DNA of 64,000 nucleotides from Azoarcus sp031546845 (GCA_031546845.1 JAVBJT010000006.1:124001-188000); one strand, 5' to 3'. Counted from the first letter of the stretch, positions 1 through 7,409 are shown. The notes: generated by a model from the sequence alone, not told the origin. Numbers and translations are program-made.

Positions 1-393
1 GGCCAGCAAGGTGCCGTAGCCCGTGGGCGTGAAGAAGGCGCCGATGCCGGAGCCAGCAGCGCTGATGCGCTCGGCCAGATTGCCTTGCGGCACCAGTTCC
101 AGTTCGATTTCCCCGGCGTGGTACAGCGCGTCGAACACATATGAATCGGATTGGCGCGGAAAGGAACAGACGATCTTGCGCACGCGCTTTGTCTTCAACA
201 GCGCGGCCAGACCCGTTTCACCGTTGCCAGCGTTGTTGTTGACGATGGTGAGATCGCGCGCGCCGGTTTCGATCAGCGCGTCAATCAGTTCGGACGGCAT
301 GCCGGCCATGCCGAAGCCGCCGATCATCAGCGTCGCCCCGTCCCGAATACCGGCCATCGCCGCCGTCAGGGAAGTGACCTCCTTGTCGATCAT
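1..393 (-). CDS. pcaI: 3-oxoadipate CoA-transferase, alpha subunit (partial, 3' end outside window)
   Basis: Transfers CoA from succinyl-CoA to 3-oxoadipate together with a beta subunit expected just beyond the window edge. The 131 visible codons begin MIDKEVTSL and contain the glycine-rich stretch MIGGFGMAGMPSELIDAL, then IVNNNAGNGETGLAALL and CSFPRQSDSYVFDALY, which match the PcaI/type I CoA-transferase alpha family very closely and favour the 3-oxoadipate enzyme over the acetoacetate one. Its ATG overlaps the stop of the upstream aldehyde dehydrogenase gene (ATGA), indicating translational coupling in one catabolic operon. The substrate is inferred from the operon: hydroquinone cleavage leads through maleylacetate to 3-oxoadipate. 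Maleylacetate reductase is not in the window and would be expected further downstream. Confidence 0.85.
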   Translation of the reverse strand, partial: MIDKEVTSLTAAMAGIRDGATLMIGGFGMAGMPSELIDALIETGARDLTIVNNNAGNGETGLAALLKTKRVRKIVCSFPRQSDSYVFDALYHAGEIELELVPQGNLAERISAAGSGIGAFFTPTGYGTLLA

Positions 394-1886
394 GCCTGCC
401 CCCGGCGATCGAAGTGCGGCGGAATCACGGCATCGACGTTGACCCATACCGATTTGGCCTCGGTGTAGTCGTGCATCGCCTCGAAGCCCATTTCGCGGCC
501 GTAGCCGGACTGGCCGACACCGCCGAAAGGCGAGCCGGGATTGACGCGTTTGTAGCTGTTGATCCACACCATGCCGGCGCGGATCGCCCCAGCAACCTTG
601 TGCGCGCGGGCAAGGTCACGCGTCCACAAGCCGCTACCCAGGCCGTATATCGTCGAATTGGCGATGCGCAACGCTTCCTCGTCGTCCTTGAACGTCGTCA
701 CCGTAACGAAGGGGCCGAAGACCTCCTCCTGGCACACGCGATCCGTGGGCATCGCGGCGACGATGGTCGGCTCCACGTAGCAGCCCTTGGCCAGCGCCGG
801 ATCGGACGGCGCGCGGCCACCGGCAAGAATTTCGCCGCCCTGCTCGCGCGCAATACCCACATAGGCCAACACGCGGTCGCGGTGCAGTGCCGAGGTAAGC
901 GGCCCCATCTCGGTATTGCGGTCCAGCGGATTGCCAACGCGGATCGACTTGGCGAGCGCGATGAATTTTTCCAGGAAGGCGTCGGCCACCTTCTCGTGAA
1001 TCAACAAGCGGGAACCGGCGATGCACGCCTGCCCCTGATTGTGGAAAATCGCCCAAGCCGAGCCATTGACGGCAGCGTCGATATTCGCGTCCTCGAACAC
1101 GATGTTCGCGCCCTTGCCGCCGAGTTCGAGCTGAACCCGCTTGAGATTGCCTTGGGAGGCCTCGACAACGCGGCGGCCCACCGCTGTCGAGCCGGTAAAG
1201 GCGATCTTGCCGACAGCCGGGTGTTCGGCCAGATGCTGCCCAGCCGTGACGCCGTAGCCGGGCACGACGTTGACGACGCCGGCGGGAAAACCCACCTCGG
1301 CCATCAACTCCGCGATGCGCAGCGAAGTCAGCGGCGTGATCTCGGCGGGCTTGAGTACCACGGTGTTGCCGGCGGCCAGCGCGGGGCCCATCTTCCAACT
1401 GCAGAACATGAGCGGGAAATTCCACGGCACGATCTGCCCGACCACGCCGATCGGCTCGCGCGTCACGTAATTGAGAAAACCCGGCTCCACCGGCACGAGG
1501 CTGCCCTGGAACTTGTCCGCCATGCCACCGAAGTAGCGGAAGCACGCGGCGGTGCGCGGCACGTCGATATTGCGCGCGTCGCGGATCGGATGGCCGGTAT
1601 CCATCGCTTCCAGGCGCGCCAGTTCGTCGGTGCACTCCTCAATGCGGTCGGCCAGCTTCAACAACAGACGGCCGCGCTCAGCCGCGGCCATCCGCGACCA
1701 CGCCGGAAAGGCCTTTTCGGCAGCGGCTACCGCGCGGTCGATATCCGCCGCCTTACCTTCGGCCACTTTGGTAATCACCGATCCATCATGCGGATTGAGG
1801 GTGTCGATCGTCGCGCCATCCAGCGCGGGAACGAACTTTCCGTCGATGAAAAGCTGGTTCTGAATGGTCTCCATTGCCTCACTCAT
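390..1886 (-). CDS. hapE: Aldehyde dehydrogenase, probable 4-hydroxymuconic semialdehyde dehydrogenase
   Basis: NAD(P)-dependent aldehyde dehydrogenase of 498 residues from the chosen ATG. Hallmarks of the superfamily are visible: the cofactor/oxyanion segment VPWNFPLMFCSWKMGPAL, general-base Glu254 in LELGGKGAN, catalytic Cys288 in NQGQACIAGSR, and EEVFGPFV. An open frame extends upstream to 1976, but the extra residues look unlike the family; the start at 1886 (MSEAMETIQ) fits the usual N-terminus, and an ATG at 1874 is an alternative. The gene lies between the hydroquinone dioxygenase subunits and a 3-oxoadipate CoA-transferase, exactly where HapE/PnpE oxidises 4-hydroxymuconic semialdehyde to maleylacetate. 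The family is certain; the substrate is inferred from context. Betaine- or aminoaldehyde dehydrogenases share the same motifs. Confidence 0.82.
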   Translation of the reverse strand: MSEAMETIQNQLFIDGKFVPALDGATIDTLNPHDGSVITKVAEGKAADIDRAVAAAEKAFPAWSRMAAAERGRLLLKLADRIEECTDELARLEAMDTGHPIRDARNIDVPRTAACFRYFGGMADKFQGSLVPVEPGFLNYVTREPIGVVGQIVPWNFPLMFCSWKMGPALAAGNTVVLKPAEITPLTSLRIAELMAEVGFPAGVVNVVPGYGVTAGQHLAEHPAVGKIAFTGSTAVGRRVVEASQGNLKRVQLELGGKGANIVFEDANIDAAVNGSAWAIFHNQGQACIAGSRLLIHEKVADAFLEKFIALAKSIRVGNPLDRNTEMGPLTSALHRDRVLAYVGIAREQGGEILAGGRAPSDPALAKGCYVEPTIVAAMPTDRVCQEEVFGPFVTVTTFKDDEEALRIANSTIYGLGSGLWTRDLARAHKVAGAIRAGMVWINSYKRVNPGSPFGGVGQSGYGREMGFEAMHDYTEAKSVWVNVDAVIPPHFDRRGQA

Positions 1887-2003
1887 AGCTGACTTGATAA
1901 CGGGTTGATGCGATAAAGGGGAAGCATGCGGCTGCGAGCAGGCCACGGAGCGAATCCGCCCCACGGCCCGGCTCACACCGTGCGTAGCTTGAAAGCCGGC
2001 GGC

Positions 2004-2996
2004 TCAGAAACTGACCGGATAGGGCGGCAGCTCGCCGCGCGCGTACATGCCGGGCAGCTTCGGATTGCCGTTTTCCCACACCAACAGCATCGAACGTTTT
2101 TTCGACATACCCTGGTGAGCGATATCGGCCGGCATCGCGGAGATATCGCCGGCGCGCATGCACACGCGGGCGCGCGGACGGCCCGTGTCCTTCTCGGTGA
2201 TGTCCCAGATGATTTCGTCGGAAAACTGCAGAAACCACTCGACGCGGTCGTTGCCGTGGATGATCGGCAGGATGTATTCCTCGGTCGTCGGACAGAACAG
2301 GCTGTTCTTGCATACCGAGGTCACCGACGGATTCCACGTCACGTCCGAGCGCGAAAGATAAGCGAACAGGTTGAAGGCATGCAGTTCCCCCTCGAAGCCC
2401 GGCTCGGCCTGGATAACCGGCGCTTCCTGCGTCACATCGGCAAAGGCGCGATTGACCGGGTGGCCGTTGTCGTCGGAGCGCAGCGGAGAATCGCCTTCCA
2501 TGCCCGGCATGCGCTTCGTCGCCACGCGGAAACGATCGATCGCCTTCAGGTTGTCGCCATGCTTCTCGCCGAACGCGGCATTGCCGGTTTCCATCGGCGC
2601 GGCGAAAGGGTCGAACCCCTCATTGGTCCAATCCGCCAGAATTTCCTTGCACACCTTCATGGCAAAGGGCGAATCGAAGACTTCCACATAATCGACGCCG
2701 GCCTTGTGATAGTTCTCGTTGAGACGGCCAGCGAAAAATTCGACGCGGCCATACAGGTTGCGCGAACCGAACACATCGTCGAAATTGACCACGCCGTAGA
2801 AAAACCCCCATGCCACATCGCGCATCAGCGCGCGCAAAAAGGCATCCGCGCTCATCGTGTGGGAGTGCGTCCGGCCCTTCGCCGGCCAGGTGATCGTGGC
2901 AAAGTATTCATCGCGGGAGAACGTGAACGCACCCAGCGTAAAGGTGCGGTATCCAGCGACCTTCCCAAGCTGCTTTACATCGGCAACGGTATTCAT
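2004..2996 (-). CDS. hapD: Hydroquinone 1,2-dioxygenase, large (catalytic) subunit
   Basis: Iron(II)-dependent ring-cleavage subunit that opens hydroquinone to 4-hydroxymuconic semialdehyde in the cytoplasm. The 330-residue length matches the ~38 kDa large subunit of two-component hydroquinone dioxygenases (HapD/PnpD). The stretch IIHGNDRVEWF gives His247, Asn249 and Glu253, i.e. the H-x-N-x3-E spacing known for the unusual His/Asn/Glu iron site of PnpCD. A clear ribosome site (GGAGGA) precedes the ATG. It follows the small-subunit gene by 69 bp and precedes the semialdehyde dehydrogenase by 117 bp on the same strand. Residue assignments are read from sequence and rest on remembered family structure, not an alignment. 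Confidence 0.87.
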   Translation of the reverse strand: MNTVADVKQLGKVAGYRTFTLGAFTFSRDEYFATITWPAKGRTHSHTMSADAFLRALMRDVAWGFFYGVVNFDDVFGSRNLYGRVEFFAGRLNENYHKAGVDYVEVFDSPFAMKVCKEILADWTNEGFDPFAAPMETGNAAFGEKHGDNLKAIDRFRVATKRMPGMEGDSPLRSDDNGHPVNRAFADVTQEAPVIQAEPGFEGELHAFNLFAYLSRSDVTWNPSVTSVCKNSLFCPTTEEYILPIIHGNDRVEWFLQFSDEIIWDITEKDTGRPRARVCMRAGDISAMPADIAHQGMSKKRSMLLVWENGNPKLPGMYARGELPPYPVSF

Positions 2997-3065
2997 CTTT
3001 CAGTCTTCCTCCGAATTCTTTTAAAACTACTTACGCAGTCGGCTGCAATGGCTAGCTGCGTCAAC

Positions 3066-3566
3066 TCAGCAGTAACAAATCTCCGCCCATTTCTGCACGG
3101 TCAGATCGCCGAAAATCGTCTGCTGGATCATGGCCGAAGGCTTGGCGGCCTTGAAACGGTAGGCCGCGCCCTTGGGCAGCAGAGCCTGGTGACCTCGCTT
3201 CAACACGATGCGCCCCATGCGCTTGCCCGCCGGCTCACCCTTGACGAGCACCGTGCCTTCCTTCTCGGGTGCAACGACGGCGCTGGGGTCGGCGAGCTTG
3301 ACGAACTCGACTTCGACCTCGCCGTCCATGACGATGCAGAATTCATCGTGCGCGGCGGCCATCCAGTTCGATACGCCCTCGGCGCGAATCGCCTCGATGA
3401 CGTATTCCAGATTGGCGCCCACCGCCACCTTTTCATACGGACGCGACTTGGCGGCGACCTCGAAAACGTTCGAAAAAACGTAATGCTTCGGGTCGGCGTC
3501 GATCGTTTCGATATAGCCCTTGTTGTAATTGCCCAAAGAGCCGAACTGCGTGACGAACTGAGTCAT
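3066..3566 (-). CDS. hapC: Hydroquinone 1,2-dioxygenase, small subunit
   Basis: Partner of the large subunit downstream; in this family the small subunit stabilises the heterotetramer and contributes to the active-site pocket. The protein is 166 residues (about 18 kDa), as for HapC/PnpC, and has a cupin-like central part (NLEYVIEAIRAEG, AAAHDEFCIVMDGEVEVEFV, then LLPKGAAYRFKAAKP). The start at 3566 is fixed by a near-perfect ribosome site (AAGGAGG, 8 bases before the ATG); a frame extending to 3599 lacks one. It is the first gene of the operon and transcription probably begins in the 480-bp divergent region shared with the LysR gene. The product name relies partly on the diagnostic large subunit next to it. 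Confidence 0.83.
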   Translation of the reverse strand: MTQFVTQFGSLGNYNKGYIETIDADPKHYVFSNVFEVAAKSRPYEKVAVGANLEYVIEAIRAEGVSNWMAAAHDEFCIVMDGEVEVEFVKLADPSAVVAPEKEGTVLVKGEPAGKRMGRIVLKRGHQALLPKGAAYRFKAAKPSAMIQQTIFGDLTVQKWAEICYC

Positions 3567-4045
3567 CCAAAGATCCTCCTTGCATAGTGGGTGGCACACA
3601 CTCGTAGAGGCCTCTTGGCGGGCACGAAGCGGGTGTGAGTGCCCAGTCTATGAAATCGTCCCTGATCGGAGTAGGCCTTAACGGCCAAACCCGGTGTTCG
3701 GGAAAGCCGAACAATCCGGCAAACGCCAAACATCGGCGGGATGACCCCATTCATCGCAAGGCAGACTGGCAAACGGCTTTCGCCCGATTTACGCAAAATA
3801 AAAGCCGGAACACATACCGCCAGGACAACGCGCCCAAAGGCGCTTTCCGCGCACGGGAAGTTCATTCCTAGTGAATAAGCACGGCTGCGGCCCTTCACGC
3901 TTGTAGCGGAGGCACGTATTCTCCGCGGAAGCAATCAATCGCTCGTGCTCTTCGGCGTATCCGGTATCGCCCGGCTTTCCGAACAAACGCAGCCTTGTTC
4001 CCGCGTCGTTTTGCCGCGTTGTTTTGAACTCCTGGACACAGTCAG
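3567..4045. promoter_or_regulatory. Divergent control region between hapC and a LysR regulator gene
   Basis: About 480 bp without a convincing gene. It must hold the promoter of the catabolic operon (leftward) and that of the LysR gene (rightward). I find a TTCA-N7-TGAA dyad (listed separately) and a short palindrome AGAGGCCTCT near 3606, but no strong sigma-70 hexamer pair. Open frames here have no family resemblance. Confidence 0.5.
3861..3875. promoter_or_regulatory. Candidate LysR-type binding dyad (T-N11-A)
   Basis: The 15-bp sequence TTCATTCCTAGTGAA is a perfect interrupted dyad (TTCA, seven bases, TGAA) and contains the T-N11-A core typical of LysR-family sites. It lies 171 bp before the LysR start and 295 bp before the hapC start, in the only region shared by both. 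Function is inferred from position and symmetry only. Confidence 0.35.
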
Positions 4046-5011
4046 ATGGATCATTTTCTGAACATGGACACGTTTGTCCGCGTCGCCGAAGTCGGCAGCT
4101 TCGCCGAAGTCGCACGGCAGTTGAACGTATCGAAATCGGTCATCACGACGCGAATCCACCAACTGGAAGAACACATCGGCGTCCCGCTCTTTCACCGCAC
4201 GACGCGCAACGTTCATCTATCGGAGGCGGGCGAAACCTACTACCCGGAATGCGCCGAACTCGTGGCGAAAGCCACGGAGGTCGTGGACCGGATGCGCAAA
4301 TACCGTAACTCCCCATCAGGCACGCTACGCATCCACGGTCTGCCCGGTCTGGTGCTCGACCACATGGCGGAGTTTCTGACAGCCTTCATGGCGCAGAACC
4401 CACACATTTCATTCGATTTCGTCGTCAACGATCTGGTCATCGATCCGGTCAAGGAAGGCTTCGACTGCGCCTTGCAGATCTTCGCGCCGATCTCGGAAGA
4501 ACTCGTGCAGCGCAAGCTGTTCCCGGTCCGGCGGGTGTTTTGCGCGTCTCCGCGCTATCTGGACGAGCACGACCCGATTCTTCACCCCTATCACCTCGAA
4601 AAACACCCGCTCGGCCTGTATTCGCGCTACCCGACCAAGGGCCGTTGGCTGTTCGAGGATGGTTACGAAAAGATCGAGCTTGAGCTCAAGCCAACTATCC
4701 GCAGCACCTCCGTGCACTTCCTCAAGGAAATCGCCCTCACCGCGAAAGCCGTGGTGTGCCTGCCGACCATCATCGCCACCAAGGAAATCCTGAACGGCAG
4801 CCTGACTCCGCTGCTCAGGGGCTACCACCTCCCCTCCTACTGCCTTTCGGCGGTCTATCCGAAAACGCAGCGCAACACGGTCAAGCTGCGGATGTTCCTC
4901 GACGCCATGCTGGAACGCTTCCCCGAGGAACCGCCCTGGGATATCGAACTGATCGCCAAGGGCCACCTGCCCGCCCTGCCGAAAGAGCACTGGAGCATGG
5001 ATCTGCTGTAG
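4046..5011 (+). CDS. LysR-family transcriptional regulator, probable activator of the hydroquinone operon
   Basis: A 321-residue LysR protein. The N-terminal winged helix-turn-helix spans about residues 1-60 (MDHFLNMDTFVRVAEVGSF, then VARQLNVSKSVITTRIHQLEEHIGVPLFHRTTR), followed by the linker and an effector-binding domain from about residue 90 with the usual LRIHGLPGLVLDHMAEFL opening. It is transcribed divergently from hapC, the classical arrangement for a LysR regulator controlling an adjacent catabolic operon, as in p-nitrophenol/hydroquinone clusters. The inducer is unknown; hydroquinone or a pathway intermediate is the natural guess. The gene is convergent with the ATPase gene, 27 bp apart. 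The family is certain; the target is inferred. Confidence 0.9.
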   Translation: MDHFLNMDTFVRVAEVGSFAEVARQLNVSKSVITTRIHQLEEHIGVPLFHRTTRNVHLSEAGETYYPECAELVAKATEVVDRMRKYRNSPSGTLRIHGLPGLVLDHMAEFLTAFMAQNPHISFDFVVNDLVIDPVKEGFDCALQIFAPISEELVQRKLFPVRRVFCASPRYLDEHDPILHPYHLEKHPLGLYSRYPTKGRWLFEDGYEKIELELKPTIRSTSVHFLKEIALTAKAVVCLPTIIATKEILNGSLTPLLRGYHLPSYCLSAVYPKTQRNTVKLRMFLDAMLERFPEEPPWDIELIAKGHLPALPKEHWSMDLL

Positions 5012-5038
5012 CCGAAACGCGTCGGGTAGGACAATAAA

Positions 5039-5776
5039 TCAGGCATCCTCGTCGCTGAGTAACTGCTCCAATCTGCGCGGGTAATGGTTTAGGAAATCGC
5101 GCGTAACGGCGTAATGCTCGGTGTCCTCATACGCGACCTCGCTCACACCCGAACTGTCGAACTGGATAATTTTGGCGTGCGGGTACGACAGCAGAATGGG
5201 CGAATGCGTCGCGATCACGAACTGGGACGAATCCTCGACCAACTGATGAATCGCCGTCAGCGTGGCCAACTGACGGTTCGGTGACAGCGCGGCCTCCGGT
5301 TCGTCGAAGAGATAAATCCCGTTGCCTTTGAGCTTGTTGACCAGCACGGCCATGAAGGACTCGCCATGCGACTTCGCATGCAGAGAGCCGCCATAACCGT
5401 CCACGTAGCCCACGTCATCCATGTAAGACGCAACATTGAAAAAGCTTTCAGCCCTGAGGAAATAGCCATCGCGCGGCTGTGGCACACCGCGCGCCAGGCG
5501 CAACGCCCCATGTAGCGGGGATACGGAATCGACAGTACGAAACTGGACATTCTTCGTGCCACCCTCGGCACCAAACCCGAGAGCAACAGCAATCGCCTCG
5601 AGCACGGTGGATTTACCGGAACCATTCTCACCGACGAAAAAGGTCACGTTGGGGTGAAAGTCGATGTTCTCCAATTCCCGGACAGCGGGGATGTTGAACG
5701 GGTACTCGTCGTAGTCCGGCACAAAATCCGGGTAAAACGAGGCGTGCAGGAGGTAGGGCTTCGTGCGCCTTGGCAT
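5039..5776 (-). CDS. AAA/ABC-type ATPase (COG3910-like), function unknown
   Basis: Small single-domain P-loop ATPase of 245 residues. Visible motifs in order: Walker A GENGSGKST near residue 50, an SHGES signature-like segment near 140, Walker B YLFDEPEAAL near 160 and an H-loop IATHSPILL near 190. The layout is that of SMC/RecF/ABC-like predicted ATPases, but there is no long coiled coil and no partner nuclease, so a repair or defence role cannot be assigned. It lies 63 bp downstream of an unrelated unknown gene on the same strand, and both genes are preceded by the same 23-bp leader. No ordinary ribosome site is visible before the ATG. Confidence 0.85.
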   Translation of the reverse strand: MPRRTKPYLLHASFYPDFVPDYDEYPFNIPAVRELENIDFHPNVTFFVGENGSGKSTVLEAIAVALGFGAEGGTKNVQFRTVDSVSPLHGALRLARGVPQPRDGYFLRAESFFNVASYMDDVGYVDGYGGSLHAKSHGESFMAVLVNKLKGNGIYLFDEPEAALSPNRQLATLTAIHQLVEDSSQFVIATHSPILLSYPHAKIIQFDSSGVSEVAYEDTEHYAVTRDFLNHYPRRLEQLLSDEDA

Positions 5777-5785
5777 GGTCTGAGC

Positions 5786-5808
5786 GGCTAAGGTTGGAGA
5801 TGACCGGC
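5786..5808 (-). repeat. 23-bp leader repeat, copy 1 (before the ATPase gene)
   Basis: On the minus strand this reads GCCGGTCATCTCCAACCTTA followed by GCC. The same 23 bases, with one difference (G to A at the fifth position), occur at 6381-6403. In both copies it ends 7-9 bases before a start codon and encodes the last codons and stop of a short reading frame ending His-Leu-Gln-Pro-stop. Confidence 0.75.
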
Positions 5809-5838
5809 GGCGGCAAGGGCATCCGTATTGACTACCAT
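5788..5838 (-). CDS. Possible 16-residue leader peptide before the ATPase gene
   Basis: A 16-codon frame (MVVNTDALAAAGHLQP) begins 1 bp after the stop of the unknown gene upstream and ends in the leader repeat, 11 bases before the ATPase ATG. It shares its last codons (HLQP-stop) with another short frame upstream of the gene at 5840-6373. It may be a coupling or leader peptide, or simply duplicated non-coding sequence. It is too short for any compositional test. Confidence 0.2.
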   Translation of the reverse strand: MVVNTDALAAAGHLQP

Positions 5839-5839
5839 G

Positions 5840-6373
5840 TCAGCCCTTGCGGGGCACCACCGACGGCGAGCGGTCATGGATGTTGCGGAAATAGCGGTAA
5901 TACCGCATGGCGTAGGGGTTGTTTCTCGGTACTTGCTGTTCGATCTGTTGCCACCAATCGTCGAAACCGATCCGACGAAGTAAGCGCGCGTACTCCCGAT
6001 ACTCCCTCGGCACATTGCCGGCCGCAAGCATGGCGACGATGCGCCTTTTAAGCCGGATCGCAAGCGAGGAAGGCAGTTGAGCCCGCCTCAACGCGCATGC
6101 TGTCCGGCGCTTGAGGTTGGCGCCAAAAGGAAATTTTTGATCCTCTTCGAGAAACTCGACGCCGAGCGCGATGCAAGCCGCGTCACTCAGTGCAATACCT
6201 GCAATGACCTTGTCCATGACAGGGTAAATCCACCGATTGTCTCCTCGGCTTACCTCCGCCGGAGCGAGATCCAGCGGGCGCTCTACGCCGAGTCTCGCGG
6301 ACAACTCCGCATATCGCTCACGGATCGCGCTGGCGCTCCACTTGCCTGTCCCGTTGTAATCCCGAATAAGCAT
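5840..6373 (-). CDS. Protein of unknown function, 177 residues
   Basis: I do not recognise the family. The protein starts MLIRDYNGTGKWSASAIRERY, has a hydrophobic helix-like stretch (IYPVMDKVIAGIALSDAACIALGVEFLEED), then an Arg-rich segment (KRRTACALRRAQLPSSLAIRLKRRIV) and a C-terminus rich in aromatic residues (DDWWQQIEQQ, MRYYRYFRNIHD). There is no signal peptide or clear membrane segment. It is predicted to be soluble, basic and mainly helical. It lies just upstream of the ATPase gene on the same strand and shares the 23-bp leader with it, so the two may be expressed together. No Shine-Dalgarno sequence precedes the ATG; the repeat occupies that place. Confidence 0.6.
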   Translation of the reverse strand: MLIRDYNGTGKWSASAIRERYAELSARLGVERPLDLAPAEVSRGDNRWIYPVMDKVIAGIALSDAACIALGVEFLEEDQKFPFGANLKRRTACALRRAQLPSSLAIRLKRRIVAMLAAGNVPREYREYARLLRRIGFDDWWQQIEQQVPRNNPYAMRYYRYFRNIHDRSPSVVPRKG

Positions 6374-6380
6374 TGGCGAA

Positions 6381-6403
6381 GGCTAAGGTTGGAGATGATC
6401 GGC
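6381..6403 (-). repeat. 23-bp leader repeat, copy 2 (before the unknown gene)
   Basis: Second copy of the leader at 5786-5808, with one mismatch. It ends 7 bases before the ATG at 6373 and again carries the codons for HLQP-stop of a short upstream frame. Such conservation between intergenic sequences in front of unrelated genes is not expected by chance. Confidence 0.75.
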
Positions 6404-6466
6404 TGCGTAGGGGTAAGCGCCGCCCGCCGCATCACCATCCGTCTCGTCTAACTCGTCAGGCCGCAT
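6383..6466 (-). CDS. Possible small gene (27 residues as it stands; perhaps a 5'-frameshifted ~62-residue gene)
   Basis: From the ATG at 6466 the frame encodes an acidic peptide, MRPDELDETDGDAAGG then AYPYAADHLQP. The same frame stays open upstream without a start codon through a protein-like stretch (GPFPELEPDAATWIAIARV). Adding one base to the run of four A (minus strand, 6558-6561) would join it to an ATG at 6570 preceded by AGGA and give a protein of about 62 residues starting MKRKNSDTANG. This would place a small gene in the same unit as the unknown gene and the ATPase gene. It is speculative; the frame may be non-coding. Confidence 0.3.
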   Translation of the reverse strand: MRPDELDETDGDAAGGAYPYAADHLQP

Positions 6467-6664
6467 TGAGCGCGCCGCAGCCTGAACTCTGGCAATAGCA
6501 ATCCACGTGGCCGCGTCGGGCTCAAGTTCGGGAAAGGGCCCGTTTGCAGTATCCGAATTTTGCGTTTCATTTTCCTACACTTTACTTCGAAACCGGAGGT
6601 GTGACTTTTTACCACTCAGCCGTATAAAATTATAAAAAGGCGTAAAAAGGCCATTTCGCAAATC

Positions 6665-7264
6665 ATGGGTATCGATGGCATAAGTTCCTCCTCTTTCCCG
6701 ACATCCAGCCTCACTGGGCGCAGTGCGTCCACGGCAGGAGGGAATAGCGAGCTGAGCGAAAAGGACTTGCGTATCGTCGCCGAATTGCAGAAGCGCGACC
6801 GCGAAGTCCGCGCACATGAAATGGCCCACGTTGCCGCGGGTGGCGGGCTGGTTCAGGGTGGCGCCACTTACACCTGGGAAACGGGGCCGGACGGCCGTCG
6901 CTACGCTGTCGGCGGTGAAGTGCAGATCGACGTTTCGCCCGGCCGCACGCCGGAAGAAACCTTGAGCAAGGCGCAGCAGATCAGTGCTGCAGCGCTCGCT
7001 CCCGCCGACCCTTCCGCCCAGGATCGGCAGGTTGCCGCCCGCGCCAACGCCATGACGCTCGACGCCCAGCGGGAAATCGCCGCGCAACGGCAAGGCGAGA
7101 GTAGCGGTATTGGCAGTACCAGTGGTGTTGGCAGTGCATCAGCGGCTACGTCAGCGAACAACCAGGAAGGAAGCGCGGCGGAAAACACCGCGACAGCGCT
7201 ACATCGTCTCATCGGCGGAATGGACCCGAACCGGCTCGGGGATCGCGTCAATATTTTCGCCTGA
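6665..7264 (+). CDS. SprA-related putative metalloprotease-like protein
   Basis: A 199-residue protein with a Ser/Thr/Gly-rich N-terminus (residues 1-28), a charged helix (SEKDLRIVAELQKRDREVRA) and an HExxH motif, His51-Glu52-His55 in AHEMAHVAAGG, followed by GGATYTWETGPDGRRYAVGGEV. This core matches the SprA-related family, annotated as putative metalloproteases because of the HExxH motif. The C-terminal third is low-complexity and rich in Ser/Gly/Ala. There is no signal peptide. The leader is AT-rich and no good ribosome site is visible. The gene stands alone between two oppositely oriented units. Peptidase activity has not been shown in what I know of the family. Confidence 0.75.
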   Translation: MGIDGISSSSFPTSSLTGRSASTAGGNSELSEKDLRIVAELQKRDREVRAHEMAHVAAGGGLVQGGATYTWETGPDGRRYAVGGEVQIDVSPGRTPEETLSKAQQISAAALAPADPSAQDRQVAARANAMTLDAQREIAAQRQGESSGIGSTSGVGSASAATSANNQEGSAAENTATALHRLIGGMDPNRLGDRVNIFA

Positions 7265-7403
7265 GTTCGCCCGTCGCTAAGTCCAATACGCGAATCCACA
7301 CGAAGCCCGCGCGGAGAGGTTCCGACAGCGAATCGCTGTCCGGTACTTCAGCCTATCGTTGCGGCTATTGAAGCACAGCGGCCGGTACGACAACCGCTTC
7401 CCC

Positions 7404-7409
7404 TATAAT
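7404..7409 (+). promoter_or_regulatory. Possible -10 hexamer of the mfd promoter
   Basis: A perfect TATAAT lies 44 bp before the mfd start. No good -35 hexamer is present at the right distance, so this is only a candidate. Confidence 0.3.

Noticed and set aside
414..3587. Long plus-strand frames opposite the aldehyde dehydrogenase and hydroquinone dioxygenase genes
   Set aside because: They oppose well-recognised enzymes and show no motif or start signal of their own.
6449..6570. A short minus-strand frame from ATG 6570 in its original phase (MKRKIRILQTG)
   Set aside because: The alternative phase reads far more like protein over the same bases; the original phase is Arg/Leu-rich and ends soon.
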